From Gordionus sp. m RMFG-2023 (lineage: Eukaryota > Nematomorpha > Gordioida > Chordodea > Parachordodidae), in NCBI RefSeq assembly GCF_954871325.1, contig NC_088775.1:46973561-47037560 (forward strand): a stretch of DNA of 64,000 bases, in the 5' to 3' direction. The notes under the pieces were generated by a model. The model was not told the DNA's origin. It saw only the letters and a list, made by a program, of their open reading frames with translations, and ran no database searches. Each line of letters opens with the position of its first letter. Position 1 is the stretch's first letter. The position numbers and the translations under genes were made by a program. Positions 28,401 to 40,400 of this stretch are shown piece by piece.

Positions 28401-31400
28401 GTTGATAATATTTTGGAAAATCCAGAAATTAAGAAAAATATTGATTTGGAAATTGATGATATTTCGGTTGATCTAGATATTTTGGAAAATAGTAACGAGG
28501 ATTTTAAGTTGGAAATAGGGAAGAAGATCACTGGGAAGAAATCTGGGCTAGAAAATAATTATATAAGGATTGATGAAATGTATAAGGAATCAAATTTGGA
28601 GAAAGAAATCACCGATATATCATAATTTTTCTGTGAAATTGGTTAGAAAAAAATTAAAAAATGAAAGTGTGGTAGAGGAAGGAGAAAAGAATGTGGTTCT
28701 ATTAAGAAATGATATTGTTGATTTAAAGAAAAAATATAAAGATTTATTTGATGAAAAATTGGATTGTTTCGGAGATTATAAGGTAGATATTGTTTAAAAG
28801 AGAATGGAGGATAATAAGGGGGTCAAGAAGCATCGAATGTAATTGAGAACAAGAAGGGTATGAAAATATAGTTAAAAAAGGAATTAAAGGAAAAATTTGA
28901 AAATATAAGGGAAATGTAAATAGTAATTTCGTGAGTTATAAGGAATAATTTGAAATAAAAAAAAAGAGGAAATAAAAGTGTGAAAAACTACGAAGAATTG
29001 AAGGGGAAAGGATAAACCAAAGTATTTCGGAGTTATATGTTGATTTATCATGTTAATACTTCATGTTATATTGTAGGAAAGTTGGAAAGTGTAATTGATT
29101 AAATTGAAGCGTATATGGTAAAAGGCAGTCTTGTTAAGGAGCGGCGCTACATTTTTTCAAAAAAAGCTGGAGCGCCCCTCCTTTTTAAAAATGAGGAGCG
29201 GGAGTAGCTCCTTCGCTCCTTTAAATTTAATATATAAATTATATTATTTTTTAAATATTAATAATATTTGTTAATTAAAATTTAATGAAAATAAAATTTT
29301 ATTTTATTTAAATTTATTCATTATTAAATGTTGAGCCGAGTTTTATATTGATTTTTCATCTAATCATTTGAAACATTAAACATCAGTTTTTCCTTTTTAT
29401 ATTGAAATTTTTTTGAAAAACCTTGTAAGTCGTATTAATATTCATTTTATAGATATATAAATTGGGAATGGATAAAAGATCCAAAAAATATGGAACTAAA
29501 AGCCAGATTAATTAATTTTTTAAGGAAACAAATACCCGACGGAAAAATAGCTACAACTAGTTCACGGGAACTTTGTAATGATTTGGAAGATTTCTTTGGA
29601 TTCCATGAAATCGATTACCATGAAAATAATATATTGGATAGATATTTTTTAAATAATGATAGCAAAATTACTATTTTTGAACATTTCCATGAATTAAAAA
29701 ATTTTTATATTAAATACAATACCCCGCTTCCCTCTAGTGCTCCTGTGGAGCGCCTATTTAGTATCGCAAAACAGGTCTTAGGGGAGAAGCGTGGGTGTTT
29801 GTTAGATTCTAATTTAGAAAATTTATTACTTTTAAAAGCTAATAAAAGATTATAAATATTTTGATATATCATATAATATAAATAAAACGTTTTGATAAAA
29901 AAATATGATTTTGTTTCGTGTATCTTCTAAAAAAATGAAAATCAAAGGAGCGGTTATGGAGCGGCACTCCATTAGTTGGAGCAGGAGCGCTCCTTTTAAT
30001 ATGTAGTAGCGGGAGCGGGAGTTCGCTCCTTTTGAGAAGGTAGGAGCGGGAGCGGGAGTCGCTACTTTTAAAAAGGAAGCGTTAACAAGACTGGTAAAAG
30101 GTTAGTAATAAAATATAAAAAAAGGGGAAAACACATGAGTAGAGTAAATGTTAATATAATTGTACAGAGAAATTTCATTTTTTTAAAAAATAGAAGAAAG
30201 GAGTAATTAATTAGTTTTAAAAAAAAGAGAAATAGGAAAGATTTGAAAATAAGAAATAGGAACGTTTAAAAAAAAATGCGTAGTAGTTTATAAAAATGGG
30301 GTTAAAATTGAAAAGGAAAAATGAAAAGATTTATTATAGGATTTGGGGGAAATTGTAGAAAATTCGTTTTGGAAGATAATTAGAATATAAATTGCGAAAT
30401 AAGAAAAGAGGTTAAGAAATATATTTTGAGTAAAAGCGATAAATTATGGAATTGATTAAACAAGGAATAATAGTAAATTTTAAAATGTGTTGTAAAAGTT
30501 ATTTTTTTAAACAAAGGGGATTTTGAAGATAGATTTAGTGTTTCAAGGAAAAATAATTAATTATTGGGGGTAAATTGTAAAAGAATTCATTTTTTTAATT
30601 AGGATATTGGAGGATAAAAGAGGTTAAGAAATGTGTTGAGTAAAAGTAATTAATTTTAAAAATTAGTTTACAAAAAAAGGAAAAAAAAGTAGGTGAAAGT
30701 AACCAAAACCATTGAAAAATTAAAGAATATAAAATTGTTTTGAGAAAGCAACTGGAATGTGTTAATTAAATGTTATATGAATTAAATAACAAGAAAAATA
30801 AATATGAAGAAAATAATGTATTTTGTGAAGTTATTTGTTAAAAAAAAGGTATTTTATTAAAAAAATTTTAGTGAAGTGATTATTATTAAGAAATTTAAAA
30901 AAAAAATTGGATTGACTCTTTGTAATATTTCTTTCAATCAACTACAATGATTCTGAACAATTAACTATAATTATGCCAGATTGATGATACCTAACTTAAG
31001 ATAGAATGATCATGACTGACCAATGATGCAATGGATAAATCAAGCTAGGACTCATAAACCATAACCGTCTTGTCTGAAACGTAAAAGATGAACGACGCAA
31101 TATTAAGATAAAACTAATTTATGACTGTTAATATAAAGAGCGTGGAAAAAAGAGGACAGGAACGTTATAATCGACTCTTTGATTCAACTGTAACAATACT
31201 GCGACGGCTATTATTGAAGACCAGAAAAGGGTGTATGAAACGATGCAAATATATGTGAGTTATTTATTGAATTTTTGTACACTGATTGTTTTTTTTAAAT
31301 AATTACTCGAAAATGTATCAATTTTGCCCCGGGTTTTTACATTATATATTTTTTATGTTTATTTTTGGGATTATTAATTTTTAATGTAATTTTGTCGAAA

Positions 31401-34400
31401 ATATTATTATTTTATAATGTTTTTAAAAAAAAAGATATATATTTTTTAGATATATTTTAATTTATAAAAAGTTTTCGAAATTATTATAATTATTATTTTT
31501 GTGAGAAAATCTTAAAATAAAAGAATAAAAAAATGTTTTGCGTAATTATTTATGTTTAGTTAACTGTTTCATCTGAGTCTCATATCAGTGGTCAAAATCC
31601 TTTTACTGTTTTCTCAAATTCTCAAATCATTTATCGCAACAGTTAATATAATATTCGATTATTTACTAAGTTTATATACATAATTTTAGATACACCTAAT
31701 GAAGCTTCATATTATACCAAAGTTATTCACCTATCCCATCAAATTCCCTTAGATGTCTAACTGAGATTACAAGCCGATGTCAATATTCGAAAATTCAAGA
31801 GCAACCAAATTTTGATCCTATTCGTCTGAGAAAAAAATATGGCGCGATGAAAAAATGGAACTGGCTAAAATATGGCTGAGCAAACCAATTGAAGAATAGC
31901 CTAATGCAAAGATAATTGCCTACAATCGAAATTTATCCATTGATTCATTTATCGTTTCAAGAGGGAATTTTCCCTGAATATTAGGACGACCCTTTATCTG
32001 ATTACGAAGTCGGAAGAAGTATGATAACACAGAACTTCAATCGAATATAGCAGAATTGTTTGGTAATAATAACGGCTATACCATTAAAAACATAATAGAA
32101 CATTTACCGCCATAAGGTTGGGCGAGTCAGCTATATCAAAATGCATTAAATTATTGAGTTGGAGCCGAAAAAGCGTTGGAAAAGAACCAGATAGGAGAAA
32201 TGCTCCAGATATAATTCAGACTCGAAAGGAATATTGTGACAAGATGAAAATATTTCTTTTGAAAATGCATTCTTCCTAGACGAGAGAGGGTTTAATACCC
32301 ATATAATTTCGCACTATGGGTGGGCACTCTTGGGAAAAAGACCAACTCCCTCCAAAATATATCAGTTCTATACATAATAGGAATAAGTGGATCGAAAAAA
32401 TTCACAATTATAGATGGGGCTTTCACTGCCATAAAATTCAAAACATTCCTCGATAAATTATATACAGATTAGATTAAAAATAAATTCCAAATAACTATAT
32501 TTAAAAAAAAAATTACAATAAAATATAGGTAATTCTTGTACGGTATTTAAAAAAATCTAATTTAACAATTATAATTAATACAAATGAGTATATTAATAAA
32601 ACATAAATAATTCTTATTAGAGATCTGCAAAAGTAGGAAAATCGGGTTTTATTTTGAATAAATATAAAAATGAATTTTTATATTTAAATAAATTCGGGCC
32701 AGGCCGACAAAACTTTTTTAAAAAATTTCGGGTTCAGGCCGGGCCAATTTTTTTAAAATAATTTCGGGCCTGGCCGGGCTTGAAAAATAAGGCCCGATGC
32801 AGATCACTAATTCTTATTGCAAATGCGATATTTTTATTAAATAGTATAATATATAAATATTATGACTAAGATTTCATTATAATTACGTTTTGAATTTAAA
32901 ATTTTATGACTAAGAACATATAATAATATAGCAATTTTATGATTTGAATTTATAAAGAGAGGTCTATTTTCTCTGAGATTTAACTAATTCATCTAGAATC
33001 AAATTTTTATCTAGAATAATCTCCTTATAAATATTTAATATTGCGAATCAGATTAAACGGCTTACCGGTGCTATTTCTTAAATTGGTTTTTAACCTTTTC
33101 AAAGTTAAAAAAGACCTTTCATTAGTGCATGTGTTTATAAGGTAGCTAAAATAAAAAGCAATGTTTTGATATTAGGCAGGGAATCTAAAGTGCATTTACC
33201 TATTTTGGTATCAAAGAGTACTTTATTCTGTCAAAATTTTTATACCAAAATTCGACATCACAAAATAACTTATTATACGATCCTGATAATTCATCAAAAT
33301 ATCTGAGAAAATGTATTCAGACTCAACCGGCAAAAGAAAATAAAAGCTGCTTAAAATAAAATTGTGACTAATAAATCTTTCCTTTAATTGAAATAAAAAT
33401 GTATCAATAAGGGGAATAAAAATATTTATTTTATAAAAATCCAAGCGATTGATCTAGAAACTACCTAGGTTTAAAATTTTTAATCCCAAACATATTAGCG
33501 ATCACCTTTATTTTCTCATTATATTTACCAATTAAATGATTTTTCTTTTATTTAAAAATTATAAATATATATTTTTATTGATATTTAATATACATATTAT
33601 TTTTAATATATATTTTTAAATCATGTTATCACGCAAGGTCTAAAAGTCGAAAGGCTTGGTAATATGAAAGGCTAAAAAATAATATTGAAAATAAAAATAA
33701 CAAAGAAAATGATTAATGAGATATTATGGAAATTTTAAGATCTTTTCAATTTTTTTATTAATTCTTTGAAATAATTTGCGGTTTTTAAAAATTAATATAA
33801 TAAAATTAATTTTTAAATTAATATTTTTAATTAAATTAATATTTGGTTATGATTTTATATTAAGTATAAATATATTGTAATTACTTGATAAAGAAGTAAA
33901 TGAGAAACATAAATTTTTTAAGGTATTTTTAATTTGAGAAAGCATTTGAGAGGGGAAAGACTAACATCTTAAACGTAATTTTGAATATAATTATATCATT
34001 GAACTCAGAATTTAATTCTCTATTCAAAACCGCTTAGATGTATTTTTTTACGTTTCCGGTTCACAAAAAAATTTTTATATCGCGAAAGCATTTTAATAGG
34101 GAAAGGCTAACATCTTAAACGTAATTTTGAATATAATTATATCATTGAACTCAGAATTTAATTCTCTATCCAAAACCGTTTAGATGTATTTATTTACGCT
34201 GCCGATTCACAAAATAATTTTTTGTCGTGAAAGCATTTTAACGGGGAAAGGCTAACATCTTAAACGTAATTTTAAATATAATTATATCATTGAACTCAGA
34301 ATTTAGTTCTCTATCCAAAACCGCTGATGTATTTTTTTACGTTTCCGGTTCATAAATATATTTTTATGTCGCGAAAGCATTTCAACGGGGAAAGGCTAAC

Positions 34401-37400
34401 ATCTTAAACGTAATTTTGAATATAATTATATCATTGAACTCAGAATTTAATTCTCTATCCAAAACCGCTTAGATGTATATTTTTACGTTTCCGGTTCACA
34501 AAATAATTTTAATGTCGCGAAAGCATTTTAATGGGGAAAAGCTTTGTGAACCGGAAACGTAATAAAATACATCTAAGCGGTTTTGGATAGAGAATTAACT
34601 TCTGAGTTCAATGATATAATTATATTCAAAATTACGTTTAAGATGTTGGCCTTTCCCTTCTTAATTCTCAAATTAAAAATACCTTAAATTTATGTTTCTC
34701 ATTTACTTCTTTATCAAGTAATTACAATATATTTATACTTACTTAATATATAAAATCATAACCAAATATTAATTTAATATAAAAATTAATATAATAAAAT
34801 TAATTTTTAAAAACCGCAAATTATTTTAAAGAATTAATAAAAAAGTTGAAAAGATCTTAAAATTTCCATATTTTTAATATATTATAATGTAATGTTATTA
34901 TAATATTTTTTCTCTAAAAAAAGCAATAAATCAATCAAATATCTCATTAATCATTTTCTTTGTTATTTTTATTTTCAATATTATTTTTTAGCCTTTCGTA
35001 TTACCAAGCCTTTCGACTAGTGTTGTTAAACGGCTCGTTTTGAGCCGATTTTTAAAAACGGCTAACTCAATATTTTAGCAAGAAAAATATTACCTAAGCC
35101 TTGAGATTTCGCTATTAGATGTTTAAACCTTCGGATCATCTATGAGAAGAATCTTCAGTCTTGCGTAATGTTTGCCTGTATAAAATACTGTGTTAGCCGT
35201 TTTTAAAAATCGGCTCAAATGGAGCCGTTTAACAACACTACTTTCGACTTATAGGACTACCCATGTTATCATTAAAAATTCTGATTTGCTTTTTTAATTA
35301 TATTTCATTAATATCGTATATAATTTTATTTATAAATTGAAACCGTTTTTTAAATAAAATTATTAGCAATAAGAAAAGAAAAAAAAATTTTCAGAAATTA
35401 TGGGGGGGAGTCAACCCCAATATCTCGCCTTGTCTACGCCACTGATTCGATTCATAACGTTGTAGTCTACATTAAAGTTTAAAAACTTATTATTTTAAAA
35501 AATTATATCAAAATGTTTTTTACAATAATTGTGGAAATTTAACTATATAAGAATGTTTTTTCACGTTATGGAAATCAGGGGCCCCTACAACGGGGGTGGG
35601 GGGGGGGGGGGTCCGAAGCAACTGCTTCAGTAAATTTGAGTAGGGGTACTTTTTTTTAAAAAATTTTTATCCATCATGATCATGTGATTTCTGGTTTATA
35701 AATGTAATAATAAGACCCCCCCCCCCACCACTTAATATTTATTTAATATATTGACGGAAATTTTGGTCGATGTTTAGTAAATTTTATTTAAACCAAGCCT
35801 TCTGGGGGAACAGGCAACAAGAAGGCAATATGATGGCCCTTATTAAGCTTATTGCAGATTCTGAGCCTATACTAAAAATGTATATACAGCAAAATGAAGA
35901 AAGAAAAAAGGATAAAAAAAATAAGGGATTAAAAACGAAATTATATTCAAACCTATAATAACATAAACATTCTCATTGAAACCATGAAAAATATGGTTAT
36001 AAAAAAAATTCAAAATGAGATTACATTTAACAGGTGCTTTTCAATCATAGTTGATGGCACATACGATGTTTCGAAATCAGAAGCAATAGCTTTGATAGTA
36101 AGATATGTTGAAAATAGTGAGACGCCGAAGCCTGTTGAAAGACTGATTGACATATATTGTACGGGAAATACCACAGGTCTCGATATAAAGCATAATATAA
36201 TATCCAAACTTGGCTCGATGAATTTACCCCTTGAATATCTAGTTGGGCAAAGTTATGATGGCGCCTCAAACATGAGTGGAAGAATCAATGGTGTGCAAGC
36301 CTTGATTAGAGCAGAGGCGCCAAAGGCAGCTTTTATTTGGTGTTATTGTCATCGATTAAATTTAATCGTTGTTCAATTATGCCAATCAATTAAAGAACTT
36401 CGAAATGTTCTAGGAATACTAGATGAGATTTATGTCTATTTTAATGGTGTAAAAAGATATGAGGTACTCAAAAAATTTCAGTGTAATGATCTGAAAAAAT
36501 CGCAACGATTTCTACGCGTCAAGAATATCACTCGGTAATAGTTCCATATTTATTTAAATTTTAAATGTTTTTTTTATTTAGAAGCTGGCTATAGTCATAT
36601 AAAGCTATTGTAAAAAAATTTTCAATTTTATGATGCCTTGAGGGCAGCTTTAACAAATTTAAAGGATTCTGAAGATCCTGCCACTTCCACTATGGCTAGT
36701 GCTTAGAATAGAAAAATTTGATTTTATCTTATCACTTTGTGTTTTGGATAAAATATTGTTGATAACAAGTTTGGCTTGTATAAAATTGCAAACCATTTCG
36801 AAGGATATAGGATATGCAATAAATCAAATTCAATTGGCAAAAGATTGCTTGATTAATTTGAGAAGTATAATATAAATTATTGTCTTAATTATTTTTTAAT
36901 CTAATAGATAATAACACTGAATTTTTGGATGTTTTTTCAAAGGCGCAAGATTTTATGAAGGAGAATAATCTACCTTTTAATTTTGAAAGTTCTAGACTTC
37001 AAACATTACAATCCAAAAAGGAGAGGTATATATATACTTTCATCATTGAATATAGAAATTTTTTTTAGCTTTAAAATAGGTGTGTTTTATGCTGCACTCG
37101 ATTTAATTATTATGCAGTTTAACGAAAGATTTAATGATGATTCAATGAAATTTTTACATCAAACATCATTTTTTACGCCAAAGGGAATGGCAGAAAAATC
37201 AATTATTAAAGAAGATATCGAGGATATCTGTGAATTTTACAATTTAAATTCAAGTCAAATTTTCGAAGAAATGTTGAAGTTTAGAAATATTTATAAGATG
37301 GCCAAAATGGGGAATGTAATTATTACTCATGTCATGACCTAGAGGTTCAAGAATTTAAAGATTTGTCAGATTCTGAGAATTGTAAATTTATTTAATTAAA

Positions 37401-40400
37401 ATATTTTTACCAATACATTATTTAGCTTCTTCTGATGATGATGATAATTCAGGGACTTACGATTCAGATTGGAAAAACTATTCATTTATTTTACCTTATC
37501 GTTTACTTTTAAATTTTTCTGCTTTCCCTAATTTAAGAATTTTATATAAATATTTATTAACCATTCCCACAACCTCATGTACTGCCGAAAGAGTCATGAG
37601 TAAAACTAAATTAATTAAAACAAGACTGCGCAGTACCATGAAAGATTCTTTTCTCAATACTTTAACCATATTATCAATGGAAAAATTTTTATTTAAACAA
37701 TTAAATACTGATGAAATTATAAATTCTTTTGCTTTCTCTTCCCCTAATTTATCTAAATTATTAATTTAAAAATAATATTTATAAAGTTATATTTTTTGCA
37801 TTTTATTTATATTATATATTAAAAATTGATACAATAAAAATTATTTTTGAAATTTATGGGTGTCATTATCATTTTTTCGAAGGGGGGAGGATACTTTTCA
37901 AGGGGGTACTTTTCATGGGAGTATTCTGCTTCATTCGCTCAAAAAGTGTAGGGGCCACTGATGGAAATGTGTTACAACAAATAATATTATTACTGTATAT
38001 ATTAACAATTATTTTTAATATATAATATTTTTTTAAAAAAATTTTAAATATAAAAATAAACAACAATACACATAACTTAATTGTGTTGTGATGATTTAAT
38101 GAAACATGTTGATGATTAAATAAAAACCCATCCCATCCTACAGTGTTGTGATAATTTAATGAAACATATTGACGATTAAATTTAAACCCATTCATATAAA
38201 ATGATATTGCAAAAATAATTAAGATATAGACAAAGCATTACTGAAATTTTTTTTATTATTTCTTTTGTTGTACATTTGTAAAGATTATAATTATATATGC
38301 ATGTGTTTAAATTAAATCGTCAATATGTTTCATTAAATCATTAAACATTGTAGATAAAAATATTTTGTTTTAAAAGTAAATAAAATAACACATTTGCAAT
38401 TTATAAAAAAAATTAAAATAATATTCCGTTTTTTTATTAAATTAATTTTTATCTTTTGAATGAGCTAAAAATACACAATTTCTTCTTAGGTAAACAGGTC
38501 AAATTATGATAATTTATAACTTATTTTTTCGTTGTTTATTATATTTTCTATTAAATTTACCTTTCTTATATTATAGTTTCGAAAATGACTTGTGAAATCT
38601 TTAATGTATATTTATTTTATAAAAGATCTAAAACAATTAAAATTTTTCTTTAATTTCATAATAGAAATTATTTATATCCCTTCTTTTTTTGCGTTTTAAA
38701 ATTATTTCCGGTATTAAAAAAAGATTAAAAACAACAGACCGGTCAACGGGCCGTGAAAACTTTTTTAAAATGGGTTTCAGCATGCTCAGGTTTAATTAGT
38801 ATCACTATGCTCCATCCTAGTTCAGAATTAGGTGCAACTTTCTGGCCGGATTTGTTTAATTTCATCGCTATTTTTTAAACACGTATTGACTTTTTTTCTA
38901 ATTTAAGAAATGTATTTTGGACAAGTACATTTGATAATATTAGTTCCTAAATTAGGCAAGATTGAGCTTGAATGAGATATTTAGAATACTTTTGGATAAT
39001 CGTTTTTATTTAAGGGGAGGGTGGTTACAAACATGCGTCTTTTATCTTGCCTATTCTGAAGTCAAGATATATAAAATCTTAAATTTACACTTATTATATA
39101 TATAGTTTGTGTATTAGCTATAATTGGGTAATGGCTAAATACAAGCTAACTCGGCTCAATCTTAAGGCGCTTGCTGAAAAAAATCAGTTAACATTAAGGC
39201 GCTTTAATTTATATTAATTCATTAACTATATAATCGTGCGCTAAAGTCCTTTTCAAAATCCATCACGTATTTTACTCTTTGTTTGGATTGAAGAGGGGTA
39301 ATAATTTTTTGAAAAAGAGCATATGAATTTTAAAAAAACTATATCCACTAGTCGACTCAAGTATATAATTAGTATTGACGACTCTATTTAGTCTAAAGTA
39401 AAAAAAAACAAATATCTTAATTAATAATAACTAATTTGAAATATTCGTCTTCTAATCGACTTAAGTTCATAGAACTATTTGTCCTCAAGTCGACTAAAGT
39501 ATATAAACTTGAGTTCACGACTTGAGTTAGTTGACTACGACTAATGACTCTGACTAATCGTTTTATTTAAATAAAAGTTAAAAAATTATTTTGTCTTATT
39601 AATATGAGTTCAAATTATAATTTAAAAAAAGCCTATTACATTGAAACGTTCATATAATGGGCTATCTATACGTCTTATAAATATCATTCACGATATCTTT
39701 GAAGAAAGTAAGCAGCCGCGCTAATTATTGAAGAAATTATTGGAAAAATAATAAATGAGCTGCAGGGAAAAAATAGGAGCTCTCGATTATTAAAAATCGA
39801 ATGAACTTTCAATTGGACACAAAATACCAATAACAATTTTTCATAACATTTTTGCTTGCATCCTTCGGTAGCTATGCTACTTTTTAGATAATTAATAGTG
39901 CTGCTAATTATATTTCGAGTAGCTCTAAAAAATAGCTACCTTTAAAAATATTAATTAATATTTTAAAATGATAAATAAATCTTTATTTTATTTACAATTT
40001 GAATATATAATATTGATATAATTTAAAAAATTAAATTTATTCAAATCCTTTCATTTAGATTTGAAGATGATATATTATTCGTAATTTGGGATTGTTCCGA
40101 AAATATTTAATGATTTTAACTTTATATCATGAGCATTTTATGTTTAATGATAAAGAAAATCTAGATACTAAAACTGTGTCAGTAAGCAAATTATGTATGT
40201 CATAAAATAAACAATTAGTGTAAGCAAAACTTTCTCATATAATTTATAGTTATTAAGTGTATGAATTTAATTAATAATAAAAATTAAAAATAATTATAAT
40301 AAATTTTCAATAATTAAGATAACTAAATCAAAAAATTAAAATAAAAAAGGGGCCTGCAACTTAAAAAAATTTACCAGACAATGATGGAAAAATATGTATT

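Larger units (their letters stand above)
25586..31641 (+). mobile_element. Ty3/gypsy-type LTR retrotransposon with both LTRs (fossil, broken)
   Basis: The LTRs are about 307 bp each (25586-25892 and about 31334-31641), starting near TGTTGTAACATTATA and ending in AACA. The element is flanked by the 5-bp target duplication GTTAA (25581-25585 and 31642-31646). The left LTR is followed by a TGGTGCCG primer-binding-like site. Internally there is a lysine/glutamate-rich coiled-coil gag with CCHC knuckles (27040-27270) and a retropepsin LLDTGATISVMG region (27690-27840). No RT or integrase was recognised downstream, so it may be a deleted or non-autonomous form. It has many breaks. By eye the LTRs differ at roughly a tenth of positions, so it is old. 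A hAT element is nested at 29126-30093. Confidence 0.85.
33622..35271. mobile_element. Foldback element built on a tandem array, with 10-bp target duplication (Mutator-like)
   Basis: The element proper is 33632-35261, flanked by CATGTTATCA on both sides (33622-33631 and 35262-35271). A 9-10 bp duplication points to the Mutator/MULE superfamily. The arms are inverted: AAAGTCGAAAGGCTTGGTAA near 33644 pairs with TTACCAAGCCTTTCGAC near 35001. The left arm contains four full and one partial copy of a 144-147 bp unit (starts 33937, 34084, 34229, 34373 and 34519); the right arm has one inverted unit (from about 34541). No transposase is present. A hAT-type MITE interrupts the right arm. Confidence 0.82.

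Noticed and set aside
33937-34540. CRISPR-like array
   Set aside because: Units of about 145 bp are contiguous with no unique spacers, and they lie in the arm of a transposon in animal DNA.
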